Below, piece by piece: positions 22,291-34,560 of a stretch of 64,000 nucleotides of DNA. Position numbers and translations under genes: made by a program. Every line of letters begins with the position of its first letter. Position 1 is the first letter of the stretch. Location: positions 103,850,001 to 103,914,000 of the forward strand of contig JBITNC010000001.1 in assembly GCA_050084985.1 (NCBI GenBank), written 5' to 3'. The notes beneath the pieces are model-generated. The model had not been told where the DNA came from, did not search any database, and saw only the letters and a list, made by a program, of their open reading frames with translations. This DNA comes from Nageia nagi. Lineage: Eukaryota; Pinophyta.

Positions 22291-22479
22291 ACATAAAATA
22301 GTAAATTTATCCTCTTAAGGATGTGATTCCAAATACCTTATAGTGTGTAGGAAGTGTGAGTAGTCTTAGCTTCTACCTTAAATATTCAAATGTTTCTTTA
22401 GGCAATAGCTTTGTGAAGATATAAACTACTTTCATAGATATTAGAACACATTCAAGTTTGATTTCATTTTTAGTTGTAC

Positions 22480-23760
22480 ATTCTTCTTTAGAAAATGGTA
22501 TTTGATTCCTATGTGATTTATTATAGAGTGCATAACTAATTTTTTTTATATGTTAATTACACTTGTATTATCACATAAAATAGAGATAAGCTCACTAAAA
22601 TTAATCTCTATATCCTTCAATGTTTATTTCATGCACAAGACCTATGTACAACATGATGATGCAACAATGTATTTCACTTTTACTATGTGTATAGTGAAAT
22701 TGATTCTTATTTATTTCTATATCATGATATAATATTATCACCAAGATAAAATCCACCTCCACTTATACTCTTTCTATCATCTACATATCATTCCCAATTT
22801 GCATTTGAATAGGCTACTAAAGTGAAATCTTTGCCTTTTGGATACCATATACCATACTCTATTCTACCCTTAACATATCGAAACATTTTCTTTAATATTT
22901 TAACATTCATTTCTTTAGGATCAACTTGGAATATTTCAACCATAAACATAGATTAAAAAATAGCTAGCCTTGTAGTAACTAGATACAATAAGATATCAAT
23001 CATAGATCTATACATGGTTTGATCTATATAGTTAGTGATTCATCATTTTTTCTTAGCTTACATCTAATTTTCATAGGAATACTTCTTGATTTGCATTCTT
23101 TCATAGTGAACTTCTTAAGCATTTCTTTCACATACTTTCTATGAGATATGAAATTACCCTTTTCTAGCTAATTAACATGAAATCCAAGGAACTATGCTAC
23201 CTCATCAATCATAGATATATCAAATTTACTTTACATTTGATTAACAAACTCCTTACATAGTTCATATATGCAACCTCCAAAGATAATATAATCTATAAGA
23301 ACTAAAATTTGATAATTATCTACATTATTGAAATACAAATTACTATCAACCATACCCTTTTTAAGTTTTGTTGAAAAAGGTAGTTTTCTAACCTTGAAAG
23401 CCATGCCTTGAGTGCTTGTTTCAACCCATATAGATACTTTTTCAGTTTGTATACCACATTTGGATCTTCTCTCAATTTAAATCCCTCTATTTTATCTATG
23501 TACACCTCTTACTTACATTCTCCATTGAAAAATGATGGATAAAATTTGAAATTCTTATAGAAATCTAATCCAAGAAATATTGTAATGTCTTCTAATCTAG
23601 CTACAAGTGTAAAACTTTTTTCAAACTCAATACCTTCAATTTGAGCATATCCTTTATAGACCAATCTAGTTTTCTTCCTTACTATCTCTCCTTCTTCATT
23701 TAGATGATTCCTAAAAAGCCACTTGGTGCCAATCATATTATTGTTTGTTGGTCTTATAAC
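22480..23760 (-). pseudogene. Copia element F reverse transcriptase and RNase H
   Basis: On the - strand: MIGTKWLFRNHLNEEGEIVR (23,736 leftward), KGYAQIEGIEFEKSFTLVAR, then NGECK directly followed by YIDKIEGFKLREDP and KYLYGLKQALKAW (23,505-23,400). The YVDD box is badly worn (VLIDYIIF near 23,300). RNase H shows AYSNANWEWYVDDRKSISG near 22,820 and CDNTSVINI near 22,560. Stops and shifts throughout make it inactive. Confidence 0.85.
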
Positions 23761-24279
23761 TAGGTATCAATTCTTATTCTTTCCAATCTATATTAGATCT
23801 TCCATTACCTTTATCTAATATTCATGTTTGCTAGCTTCCATAAAATTATTCAGTCCAATATTAGATACCAATGAATAAATAATATTTACATGACTCCAAC
23901 ATGAGGATCTCCAATAATTTTCTATTTAGGGTGATTGGAATCCACAAATTTACTAGGGTATTTTAGTGGTGTTGGTTGTTCTTTCTCTTCTTTTGGTTCT
24001 TCATCATCTCCTTCCATTTTCTCTTCATAAGTGGGATAGTATTCTTCATTTCTAATTAACTATTATGTATTTTCATCAACCTTAACATCAACACTTTCAA
24101 CAATCTTCCTTATCCCCTTATTATAGAATTGATAAGCTTTTGTACTATAAGAATAGCTAAGAAAAATACCTTAATCTAGTCTATCCTCAAGCTTTCCAAG
24201 GTTTTCTTCAATTCTTTTGATGTAATGCTTTCTATAAAAGACTTGAAATGTTTAGCTATAGGTTTTCTTCCAAACCATA

Positions 24280-25460
24280 GCTCATATGGTATTTTGTTTT
24301 CATTAGGTGCATACATTTATTTTATATGTAGAATATTGTTTAAACTACTTGCTTCTAAAAATGATCAATTTTAGTCAATGTAGTACTAGCCATTTGTTGC
24401 ACTAATATATTCTTGATTTCAATTACACCATTTTATTATGGTATTCTTGCAGCTAAGAATTATCTTCTAATGCCATATTTTTCACAATACTCAACAAATT
24501 ATTTAGATATAAATTCTTCTCCTTTATCTAATATCAAGCATTAAAGTCTTTTTTAAACTTGAATCTCATCCATATTTTTGAAAACCTTAAACATATCAAG
24601 ATATTTTGATTTAGTTTCTAAAAATAACACCCATGTCATTCTTAAGTAGTCATTATTACATAGCATAAAATATCTATGGCCATTTAAGTTATGAGTTCTC
24701 ATTGGCCCACATATATTAGTATGAATTAAATCCAATGGCTTGTTGGTAAAATATAATTTTTATTTGAAAGAAGTTACATTTTTCTTATCCTTTTGGCATG
24801 ATGAGCAATTTCTATTTTATGTCTTGGTGATGCTAGCAATGTCTCTTATGACCTTTTTTGAGTTAATCTTTGCTAAGTTGTCAACATTGATGTATCCAAG
24901 TCTCATATACTATATCTAATTAACCTATTCTTGTCCAATAAATAAATATCCTTCTATGGTTTCAACGAGAGTGTAAAAATAACCAATTATTCTTGTGCTA
25001 ATAGCTATTAATTTTCCATTGAATTCCCTTCTTATTTCATATCCATACTTCTTAAAAGTTACTTCATGACCTCTATCAAAAATTTGGTTAATACTTGGCA
25101 AATTATGTTTCCATACAATAATAAAGAGTACCTCTTCTAATTTAATCTTTACATTGTTTAGTTTTATTGTAACTTTGCAAATGATGTTAGCTCCATCATT
25201 ATTTCCAAATTTGGATGGTCCACTTTGATATTACTATGAATTCTCAATATTTTGCTTATCACCTATCATATGCTTGGAACATCCATTGTTAATAATCTAA
25301 TGCTTAGTTTTGCTTTTATATTTTAAGGTTGTTTGAACAATTAAAATTTTTTATACATTGCTATCTTTTTCTTTCCATATTTTCTGTATCGTTGTCTTAA
25401 CTACAATGTTCTCATCCTTGGCATGAGACATAGCTATTTTAGATTTCTTCCCTTATCTAG
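24280..25460 (-). pseudogene. Copia element F integrase and protease remnants
   Basis: At 24,735-24,553 the - strand reads MDLIHTNICGPMRTHNLNGH, then YFMLCNNDYLRMTWVLFL. These are the integrase block 'LVHTDICGP' and the block '.F..DD.SR..WV.FL', with the second catalytic Asp region changed to CNND. To the right (24,780-25,460) lie the pre-integrase and protease zones, very worn. CSSCQKDKK near 24,800 is the tail of the zinc motif. Confidence 0.75.
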
Positions 25461-26219
25461 ATGAATTAGCTAACCCAAGCATAAGAAAAACTAGTGATTT
25501 GTACACTAAGGTTATGATATTTGTAGCATTACATATTATAGTATAGAAAAGGTGTAAAATCATTATGATGCACAAAGCTAACTAATTTAACATTCAACTT
25601 GCAATTAGCAACTTTATGGTCATACTAATTACACTTGTAGCAGTAAGCAAGGAAAGTATTGCTATAGATAGAATAAATTGTAGAGCCCATTTTCTTGATG
25701 ATATTTGCAAGTTTATCTCCTTACAACTCTTCTTATTTTATGCCCAACTTAGTTTAAACCATCACTATCCATAACTTGGTTATTTCTTGGCTAGCTAGTG
25801 TTTACCTATAGTTTTTATTTGCTATCTTTTAGTGGTTTATTTTTCCCAATTTTGGGTTATTCCTCATCTAATAAATTTGAAAACTCTCATAGCTCAAATC
25901 CTAGGCCAAATATTATCTTGAGATATCATTGAAGATTCAACATTTCATCAACTTTATCTAAAATCTTCAAACATTTTAAGATAGAAGTATTTTTTAGGAA
26001 AAAGTCTGAATTTCCTTCCTTAAAGCAATGATATCCTCTTCAATGTTATGAAAAGAATCAATATTTTCTCTTAACTATACTTTAAATGGTTTTTCTATCA
26101 CTTTAGCCTCTTCTATCTGAATACATAAGTCTTTAATATTTCTATTAGACTCTTGTAGGTTCTTGTATAGTCTTTTATTTTTGTTCCTCTATATATCATG
26201 GTCTTCTAATGCATATATG

Positions 26220-27620
26220 AGTTATCTTTCAAGGTCAACTACAACTTCTATTTCTTCATTATCAAAGTATTTTTCAATTTCATGTTCCTTTTTTCTAGTT
26301 TCAAATTCCATGAATAAGGATTCACTATTATCATCTTTAGGTTCATTATTTACACTAGCAGCATATTCATCTTCATTATCTTGAGAAATGAAACTATTTT
26401 TATTATATTTAGTTTTCATAAGGTTCTTTGCTCTAGTTTTGTGACTATCATTTCTTTTCTTGCTAGCATGATCATCCCTTTCTTTAGAAGGACACTTACT
26501 ATAAAAATGACCAACATCATGACTAAATAATTTAAATGGTAGATTACTTATGTATTTACAATGTACTCTCTCAATCTTCTACATAAAATTTTATTCTTGA
26601 AGGTTAGATATCTCTTCTTCATTAGAGTATGATTTGACTTTAGTTATCTTAGCTACTTTGAACATTGCTTCTTTATCAAAAGATTTGGCCTTTCCCATCC
26701 TCATTTCATAGGCTATCAAGGATCCATGCATTTCATCCATTGATAAATTATTTAATTCTTTAGATTCTTCAAAGGATAACACTTTGGAGTCAAACTTTGG
26801 TGGCAAGGATCTAAGCACCTTCTTTGAGAGAACTATAATGTTCTATATTACTCATAAAAATGAGTTACATATATAGGCTTTGTGAGCCATTACAATACAA
26901 GCTAAATGGTTGAGATGCAATAATCTCACACCATAACAAATATCACAAATAGCACACTTACGTGAACTACAAGACAATAAGTGATGCCTATCCTAACAAA
27001 TAGGCTAAGTATGGAATATGGTCAACATAGACCAAATATTCCTCACAAGCTAAAATTAATACTTTAGGAAATAATCTTAGTCCTAATTAATTAATCCTAA
27101 TAACTTAGGACTTAGGGATATGTAGAGTATAATTCCAACATTCTTTATAATCACAACATCACCAATTTTCTCTCACAATACTTTGATAGTATTGATCACC
27201 TCACTTACCCTTAACATATAAGTATCTATTTCTTCTTCATTTATTATCTTCAAGTTTTCAAACTAATGCTTAAATATTTACAAGTTGGATTTATTTATAT
27301 TTTCATCTCCCTCATTAATGCTTTGCAATTTATCCCAAATCTCCTTAGAAATTTTGCATCCCATAATCTTCACTAGTGGCTCATTTTTAACCAGGGCATA
27401 TGTGATAGCATTTTTATATTTTTAGTCAATGTAAAATAACTTCTTTCTAATTGCATAAGTTGGAGAAGTAACAAGTACTATATAGCCATTAGAGATAGAC
27501 TGCTATATGTCAAATCCAAGAGGACAAAGATATGTTTGCATCCTTAATCTCCAAAACTTATAAACTTTTCCATCAAATAAATGTGCCTATTTTGAGGAGT
27601 AACATATATTACTAGCTATT
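26220..27620 (-). pseudogene. Copia element F gag, split by a solo LTR
   Basis: The start lies near 27,600, where FDGKVYKFWRLRMQTYL matches the Gag block '.FDG.NY..W...M'. It continues through IDTYMLRVSEVINTI (near 27,210) and resumes after the insertion with LRSLPPKFDSKVLSFEESKE (26,818 leftward), then LNNLSMDEMHGSLIAYEMRM. A worn zinc knuckle (DVGHFYSKCPSKE) lies near 26,500, then an acidic segment at 26,419-26,222. The solo LTR sits exactly between the codons for IIKNV and VLRSLP. Gag would form the element's particle. This copy is broken. Confidence 0.85.
26825..27140 (-). mobile_element. Solo LTR (316 bp) with 5-bp target duplication
   Basis: On the - strand it starts TGTTGGAATTATAC and ends GTTCTCTCA. 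The flanks on the + strand are TTCTT at 26,820-26,824 and TTCTT at 27,141-27,145. Removing it rejoins the gag frame of element F. The lack of any internal region makes it a solo LTR left after recombination between two LTRs. CCTATATATGTAAC on the - strand near 26,870 could be its TATA region. Confidence 0.85.
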
Positions 27621-27690
27621 GTATCACTTTTAAGATCACCTTAGATGATTAAGCCTCATTAGGAACTTTTATATGATACTAATTATTATA

Positions 27691-28225
27691 CTTAAGGTAA
27701 CACTAAAAGTGGTGATGAATAAGTGTGTAATAAAACATTCCAAACTTTAGCTAAGAATTTAATTTGTAATGTAGTTAGTAAAGAAATAAAAGTCAACCAT
27801 TTTAGTAAATATAGGATCACATAACACATGATTTAAATTACAAATCCAATGTGGGAAAAAATGTGAAGCCAATATACTATTTTAACTCCCATTTAAATCT
27901 AATCCTAAATAGATTTGGTCTTACAATTTTAGCATTATTGACTATAAGAAATGGCTAAAACCAATATAACATTTATCAAAACCAACTACAAGGAGCATAA
28001 AATCCTATGTTTTAGTAAACCAACATATAATTCCAAGCACTAACTTTGACCTCCTCAAATTATAACAATTTTGATGTCAAAATATCATCTCTATCTACAA
28101 GACCCTAACTAGTCTAGCTCACTAAACATTATACTTCACTATCTCTTTCTCCTTACTACTATCAACTAACATAGCCAATAATCTACCCTCTTTGAAAATT
28201 AATATAATTCATTTCATTCAACCCC
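27691..28225. other. Probable 5' LTR region of Copia element F
   Basis: Lies just upstream (on the - strand) of the presumed primer site. No coding seen. I call it LTR only by position; no second copy was found. Confidence 0.3.
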
Positions 28226-30160
28226 TTTTTTCCATAGGTAAAAAATGTTGTTAACAAAAATTATTAATAGAATAGATTGCTAACAATTTTGTATTCTTAT
28301 CCAATTTCTTGTTTTTCTTTGCTTTTACTCAATTACACCTCATATGCACTCAATAACCCTTATACCCATTCAAAATATAGTACATTAGCTATATTAAATT
28401 TATTCTTGATTAGACTTCCTCAAGTTTTATCGATTATAATTGCTTCACTAATTGCTAACTAATAATATTTGCAATTTCACTACATGTTAATTTTGGTTAT
28501 CATTGTTAACCTTGAGTTCTCCCATAATTATCTCATGCTAACTATAACTAAATTTCCCTTGCCACATGGTGCTATTTAGCTAGATGTAACTATTTTGATG
28601 ATGCCCTAACTCATATGAACATTTATGTCTTATTTAATCTCTATATATCTCACTAATATGAAATTGTTACTAAATTTTAAAGTGTTCTATATTCAACTTT
28701 ACTATCAACCAACCAATACGATATCACTTTAATGTGATCCATCATTTAACCAACTTAACCTCCAATGAGATTTACCAATATTTTTCATATCATAATCATC
28801 ATGTCATTACAACCTCATGTAAATACCTTCATACCAAGGTGGGTGCAAGAAGATGATTCCACATAAAAAGGAAGTTTTATGACTTAGAAAATTTCAAAAC
28901 TATATTTTTATTTGTTAATAACTTTTTAGTTTTTAGTAATTTTGAGAAAAATGAATATATGGGCACAAACATTAGATAATTTTCTACAAAATTAAAAAAA
29001 ATAAGTTTGAAAAAATGATAATTTTAGGTTACATTATGCATGCTGAACATGAGCATTTTTAAAACCGTAATTACAACCCATAAAAAATTAATTAAAAAAA
29101 TAATATTCATGAAAATATTATGAAAAAATATCCAAGAAAAGCTTCATTATGTTAGGTATCTTTATCCAAAAGGATTTAAAAAAATACTTTAGTTTAGATC
29201 AAAATATGTGTGATGGACACATGCATGGTATGGTCTTGAAATAATATCTTTTAAATAATGGTTTTTATTCATACCTATAAAAAATAAATTTTTATCATAT
29301 TGGTATTAGAATAAGTTATATATTTGGAAACTAGACTCAAAGCTCTTCATTTTTATCCTACTAACCTTATTTAAGATTCCATGTCTAAGTACTTCAAATT
29401 TTGAGATCAATGTGACCAAACCTAAATATTAGGAAAAGACTTCAACTTTTTAGCCATAAAGTGGACCCAACTTCTTACACTGACCCACCACAAAAGTATC
29501 TTCATACTACATAATTTACTTCATCAAACATAATTTCCTTCATACCACTAGATTCAACAAACTTTATCCATATAAAATGTAATTCTCTTTTTATCTTAAT
29601 TTTTTGATTGAAATTAAGATTTATGGTATGTATTGTTATCTATCTAATATGTATACATCTAACAGTTTCTACCAACTCATCCATATCTATTTATAATTCT
29701 ACCTTTAACATTGCCTCATTTTTCTTCAACTTGACTTTCTAGAACATGAAACAAAATCTGATCTTATCAAGCTCTTTGCACTTTTTGTCAAATAAAGCAA
29801 TTAAAAATCTTGTTAAATATTATTTTATATTATTTCCCCATTTATTACTTTAGTACTTGGATATTGTAGCATGTTTACTTTTAGAGCAAGTTACTTTAGT
29901 ACTTCTTAGTACTTTAGCACTTTATTTGTTAAACTTCTATACAACACTATTTCTTTAGAGAGAACTTCTCAAATTTCTATATAGCACTATCCCAATTTCT
30001 ATAGAGCATTTTTTCTACAAATCACTATTCAAAATTTTATATATCACTATCATGATTTCTACAAAGAACTTCCAATATTTCTATAAAGCAAATAATTCAA
30101 ACTAAATTTTATTATGTTAAGAAGAATTATAATAATGATAAATTTATAGCCTATCAACTT
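28226..30160. repeat. Unnamed dispersed repeat, copy 2
   Basis: Matches 2,953-3,027 followed by 20,292-21,410, so it keeps the arrangement before element C inserted. It is longer than copy 1 because of extra DNA at about 28,600-29,490, including a 652-bp inverted-ended insert. No coding. Confidence 0.6.
28838..29489. mobile_element. Possible small DNA transposon with inverted ends
   Basis: Starts GGTGGGTGCAAGAAG and ends CTTCTTACACTGACCCACC. The ends are inverted copies apart from a few extra bases. The matching place in copy 1 (near 20,650) lacks this segment. Size (652 bp) and lack of coding fit a non-autonomous element (MITE). No clear target duplication, so the superfamily is unknown. 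Confidence 0.45.
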
Positions 30161-30329
30161 CTAAAGCATGTACACCCATGCTACAACCAACAATATGTAT
30201 GAAAGTCTAGTAAATTTTTTAAAAATTACAAGAAAGAGAAAAATCTTGAAAGTTAAATAGAGAAATCTCATAAAATTCATGATTTTGATTGCTCTTTCCA
30301 TGAAAGTATTCCTAATACATGTTAGGTAA

Positions 30330-30790
30330 AAAATCAAATAAATATGTCAATCATATACCTTATTGCTAAATGTGGTGAACATTTTAATTCATGTGATTGT
30401 ATGTGGGCCTTATGAGGTAATATTTGTAAGCATGCATTAACAGTTAGAACACTTCTTGAATCTGGATGGACCATGAATGAGTTGGCTACTATTGAACCTT
30501 GATTTTCTTTAAATATTTTTCCTCCTATTGAACATGTATATGAGGATGAGGAGCCTAATTTTCTTGATTTGTCTCATGTTGAACATGTATCTAAAGTAAT
30601 TAGTCTTGATCAAAACTCCCAAGTGGGAAATAACCATGTTATGATTTCTCCATCCATGAATTTTTTATTTTTAATTAAACATCCATCTCAAATTAGTATA
30701 TTTACAATAATGTATCAAAAATATAATGAAATTAGTATTTTCTATAAATTTATTGTTGATCATGGCCTATCATTGGATGAAAAATAGTTG
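30330..30790 (+). pseudogene. SWIM zinc-finger protein fragment
   Basis: Near 30,370-30,500 the frame reads IAKCGEHFNSCDCMWAL, a TGA stop, then GNICKHALTVRTLLESGW. CDC...CKH is a SWIM zinc finger (CXCX8CXH), which binds DNA or protein and is found in Mutator-type transposases, FAR1-like proteins and other plant proteins. The frame runs on through FPPIEHVYEDEEPNFLDLSH and the 72-codon open frame at 30,569-30,787, with no domain I know. It could be a worn transposase or a host gene. No transposase core is visible upstream. Confidence 0.55.
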
Positions 30791-31440
30791 AATATATCCA
30801 TAGTATAAGATTAAGAAGGGAGGATCATGAGAAATTAAAGCTTTTGTATTAATTTTAATGTTCATGTAATGAAGTATGAATTCTATCACATTCTTGAATT
30901 AAAAGATTATGGTCATCCACATGAATATAGATAAGTTTTATATGGTAAGTTATGAATAGTAATAGTTTTGTTTGCATATTTATCATGTTATTATTTATAT
31001 GTTAATGTTTGCACTTATATATTTATAATATTTTTGTTTCTTAAATGATGAGGCTACATATTCATATCAACATATGATATCATTTTAAGGAGAATCATTT
31101 GGGAATCATCATACCTGATAGCTTTATTTGGTTTTTGGAGATACCATAATGTATGATATATAAATTATTATTCCAAAGTTTAAGTTGTTATGTGATTAAC
31201 AATTGTCATAAGGTGTATGATGGGTTTCTACCTAGACAAGATTTATTTAAGGTTATTAGAGGGCCTTTGAAAACTCAAAATTTTTGTACTTTTATAATTT
31301 TATACATAAATAAATATTTTTTTTAATATGTTAGAATCTTTTGCAATGTATTTATTGACTTCATGCTATATAAACTAGAGGCATATGATATACTTATTTG
31401 ATTCTCCCTTTAATATAAATTTTAAATTACTATTTTGATA
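30791..31440. other. AT-rich region without a clear gene
   Basis: Short frames such as FNVHVMKYEFYHILELKDYG (near 30,860) suggest the SWIM protein remnant may continue for some distance. Nothing else is recognised. Confidence 0.35.
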
Positions 31441-31447
31441 GGTTATT

Positions 31448-31804
31448 TTATCTAATTATGCTTACATTTTTTAGTAATATGTTACATGTTGGAAAAAACT
31501 TGGCAAAAATTATAGAGTTTGGTTCTACTCCTAAAAATTGCATCTGCTTAAAACTTTGTTGGGACCTTTCAAAAATAATCCATTTTGTGCACATAATAGG
31601 ATCATTGTAGTCCATGAACCTATATTTTTCATCATGCAACTTGTCAAATAATTCAAAATCCTTGTGAATTATTATGCATTTTTCATACATGTATATCAGG
31701 GTATTCATAATGAAAAAATACTTTAAACTCTTCTTTGAAGGATATCCATACCTTCTTCTAGATCTCCAATGATGGTACAATAATATAATATCAATAGTAA
31801 ACAA
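31448..31804 (-). pseudogene. PPR-repeat protein fragment, - strand
   Basis: A 118-codon frame on the - strand reads MNTLIYMYEKC, then DFELFDKLHDEKYRFM, and FKQMQFLGVEPNSIIFAKFF followed by PTCNILLKN. These match PPR blocks 'NTLIDMYAKCG...A.ELFDKM' and 'FKQMQL.GV.PNS.TFAS.LPAC'. About two repeats are present, without start, transit peptide or tail. PPR proteins act on organelle RNA; this is only a remnant. It is a third, separate PPR trace in the window. Confidence 0.8.
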
Positions 31805-32154
31805 TACTATCTATTTGTATAAATATAATTTACAAAACTTCTTAATAAAATGAAATGAAATTTGAAAGCATGTACTATGTCCTTATGTAAGACTATTTAG
31901 ACATTATATTACATTTTATCATCAATAATCTCCAAAAGAACATTCTCCATGTTAGTAAATAGGTTCATACATTTTTTTTGGCAGACAAATCATATTCCAA
32001 AATAAAGGAAATTTATATATAATTGGAGAGATTATCTTTTCTAATGTAAGCAATATGATATGTTCTTGATACTATATTTTTTAACATGTGAAGGAGGAAG
32101 AGGAGGAACAAATTGTTTGCTATCATTGTGAGAAACTAGTAATTATTTTGAAGC
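31805..32154. other. AT-rich spacer
   Basis: No gene or repeat recognised between the PPR remnant and the fold-back element. Confidence 0.4.
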
Positions 32155-32825
32155 TATTAAACATAGGGAAGTTGAGAATAACTTTCAAGTGTGTGATAAC
32201 TACCACTTTCCAATAAAATTTCTTTACAAAATTACTGCATAAGAAATTGTTGTAAGAAATGCTACCCATTTTCACCACTTCAAAGATGGACAATAATGTC
32301 AATATTGATAGTACTATCAATATTGACATCTTCATTAACAATATTGAGAGTATTGTCAAACATAAAAATAGAGGATATTCGAAAAGATATTAAACTTTAT
32401 TAACTTTGTAAATATACAAATATAAAAAAATAGGTGTATATTAGTGAAGCTATTCAATTGTATTATCTTTGCAAATATATTTTAAGAAAATTGATGCATA
32501 TCCATGAAGCTAATACTAAATAATAACTTTACAAATATGCATTTATTATTATATTTTCATATTTGTGAATCTAATACAATTCAATGGCATCTTGAATATG
32601 TTCCCATTTTTTAATTTTAACAATACTATTAATATGGTTAATGAAGTTATCAATATTGACAATATATTCAATATTTACATTATTATCCATGTTTGAAGTG
32701 GTGAAGATGGTTTGCATCCCTTACAACAATTTCTTATGGAACAATTTTGAAGAGAAATTTTATTAGGAAGTGCTAATTATCACATACTTGAAGGTTATTT
32801 TTATCTTGAATGTTTGTGCTAGAGG
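32155..32825. mobile_element. Fold-back element with about 170-bp inverted repeats
   Basis: The left arm (about 32,157-32,345) and the reverse complement of the right arm (about 32,635-32,822) align well. Shared pieces are TAACTTTCAAGT/TAACCTTCAAGT, ATAAGAAATTGTTGTAAG, TTCACCACTTCAAA and ATAATGTAAATATTG-type. The roughly 290-bp centre is AT-rich with short repeats and no coding. A perfect 34-bp palindrome lies inside the left arm. Long inverted arms with no gene fit a fold-back transposon or large MITE. Target duplication not identified. Confidence 0.7.
32296..32329. repeat. Perfect 34-bp palindrome
   Basis: Centre GTAC at 32,311-32,314, with TGTCAATATTGATA before it and TATCAATATTGACA after it. 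It stops matching one base beyond each end. Confidence 0.9.
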
Positions 32826-34560
32826 ATATGTTTAACAACCCTAATTTCCTATGTTTTTGGACGTGATCTATATACCACAAAAAAGTATGAACTAATTTAG
32901 TAACTAAAATCCAATAGCATCTAGGTTATTTAATTTCTATATGCCTCTATATTTCATAAAATTTGTATGTTTTTAATTTTATTCCACCTACAAGAACATG
33001 AATAATACAAATTTTTATTTGAAAATATTATCAATATTGGCATTGTTTCACAAAATGCAACAAATAAGAGTAGTAGTCCAATAAGATCAATTCCCCTCAT
33101 ATAAAAAAGGTACAATTATTTCATGAGACATATTAATAATGAAATTATGTACATACTAATGAAATAAGTCCACTATAATATCAAGTTTTAGTAGCATGCT
33201 ATTTGTAAAGTTATTTTTTTCATCTATAGTCCTAATAGTCTATAATGACATTTTAATTGCATGTGCCAAGAAGAATATAAGATGGACCATATTGTGGCTC
33301 TAATAAAAATAAATACTATTGCCAAGATTAAGTATCAATAAATTGTAACATTGCATTAGTACATAAGGATTGTTTCAAATCACATGATAATACATACAAC
33401 CAAAAATAATAGGCATTGATATTATTTCACCAAATGTAATAAATAATAGTGGTAGTCAATAAAAAATTAAAACATCTTTCCTTTATTTATTTATATGGTT
33501 AAATGGTAAAATATTTTGGAGTTTTGAAATTCCCTCTAAAAATGTTGTTATTAATACATAATTATCCTGATTTACAATACAATGCATAAAATTCTCTTTG
33601 AACCAATTTCTAACCACTTTCTTCTTGGGCTTCATCTTGTGTCTCGAACTAGTTGTATTTTGAGAAATCTTTATATTCCATTGATTGCCCATTTCACATA
33701 ATATTCATGTAGTATCCCACTATGTTATCATCTTGAAAATGTATATCCAAATTGTTGATATGTGTTTTGGTACACCTAGGGTTTTCTTATAAATAAACTA
33801 AAAGCACATAAAAATTTATTGTATGATAAACCTAAGCTAATTAATGAAATCAAATATACATAGATGGATAAGGGAATTCAATAGTATAATAATATAGTAA
33901 TAAAGTTACATTGATGTTAAGATCTAAAATGAAAGTACACACATAATAAAGAAAAGGAATCAAATGAAACATAAATACTTGTGTGTCCTTACCTATGTCG
34001 ATGTCGAGGATATGACAAAAAAACTTATGGAAGATAGGTGACCTTGTTGTGTAGATACTAACACCAACTGTAAGAAGGAATGCTAGCATATGTGCTACTT
34101 TATGAAATCTTAGTACAAGCATGAATGTTAGTACAAGCATGAACATTCCTAATAAATGAGGTTTACTAACAAGGATTGATGACAACAAAGATGGCAATAA
34201 CTTAAACTACACATGATCATGAAAATGGATGATAAATATTCACTAGAGTGATAACAAGATTCTAGTATCAATAGGTGGCATTTAGAAACATCTAAGTGTA
34301 GGGAACCAACAATCAATATGTAATATTCATATGCTTTCCATAGGTTAGAGGTACTTACATTTATATCAAGTGTGATTCACCATTGCAACCCTTGAATATT
34401 GATTAAATCCATCCCATTGTACCTAACATAAAACATAAGAACACAAATTGAGAAACATATGATAATAAGGTAAAATATGATTAAAATATGACTAAACATG
34501 ATTAAACATGTGTGTTAAGTTGCACCAAAGTTGGACCATGTTAAGGGGACCACTTTTAGG
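32826..34560. other. AT-rich region with one diverged direct repeat, no gene
   Basis: A stretch near 33,040-33,100 (TGTTTCACAAAATGCAACAA and onward) recurs, diverged, at 33,415-33,480. Open frames here (33,483-33,692 and 33,850-34,197 on the - strand) show no known motif. At 34,504-34,563 TGTGTTAAG and GTTAACACA face each other. On the - strand the latter begins TGTTAACACCTAAAAG, which looks like an LTR edge, but I found no partner. Confidence 0.4.

Larger units (their letters stand above)
22300..27690 (-). mobile_element. Ty1/Copia element F, - strand, decayed
   Basis: Gag, integrase, RT and RNase H run right to left. A decayed primer-site-like TAGTATCATA lies on the - strand near 27,685. 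No LTR pair could be matched, so its ends are uncertain. RT wording (YAQIEGIEFEKSF, EGFKLREDPNVVYKLKK) suggests a SIRE/Maximus-like lineage, tentatively. It is interrupted by a solo LTR at 26,825-27,140. Confidence 0.8.

Noticed and set aside
33850-34197. 115-codon - strand open frame with hydrophobic stretches
   Set aside because: No motif, no relatives that I know, AT-rich DNA; chance frame more likely than a membrane protein.
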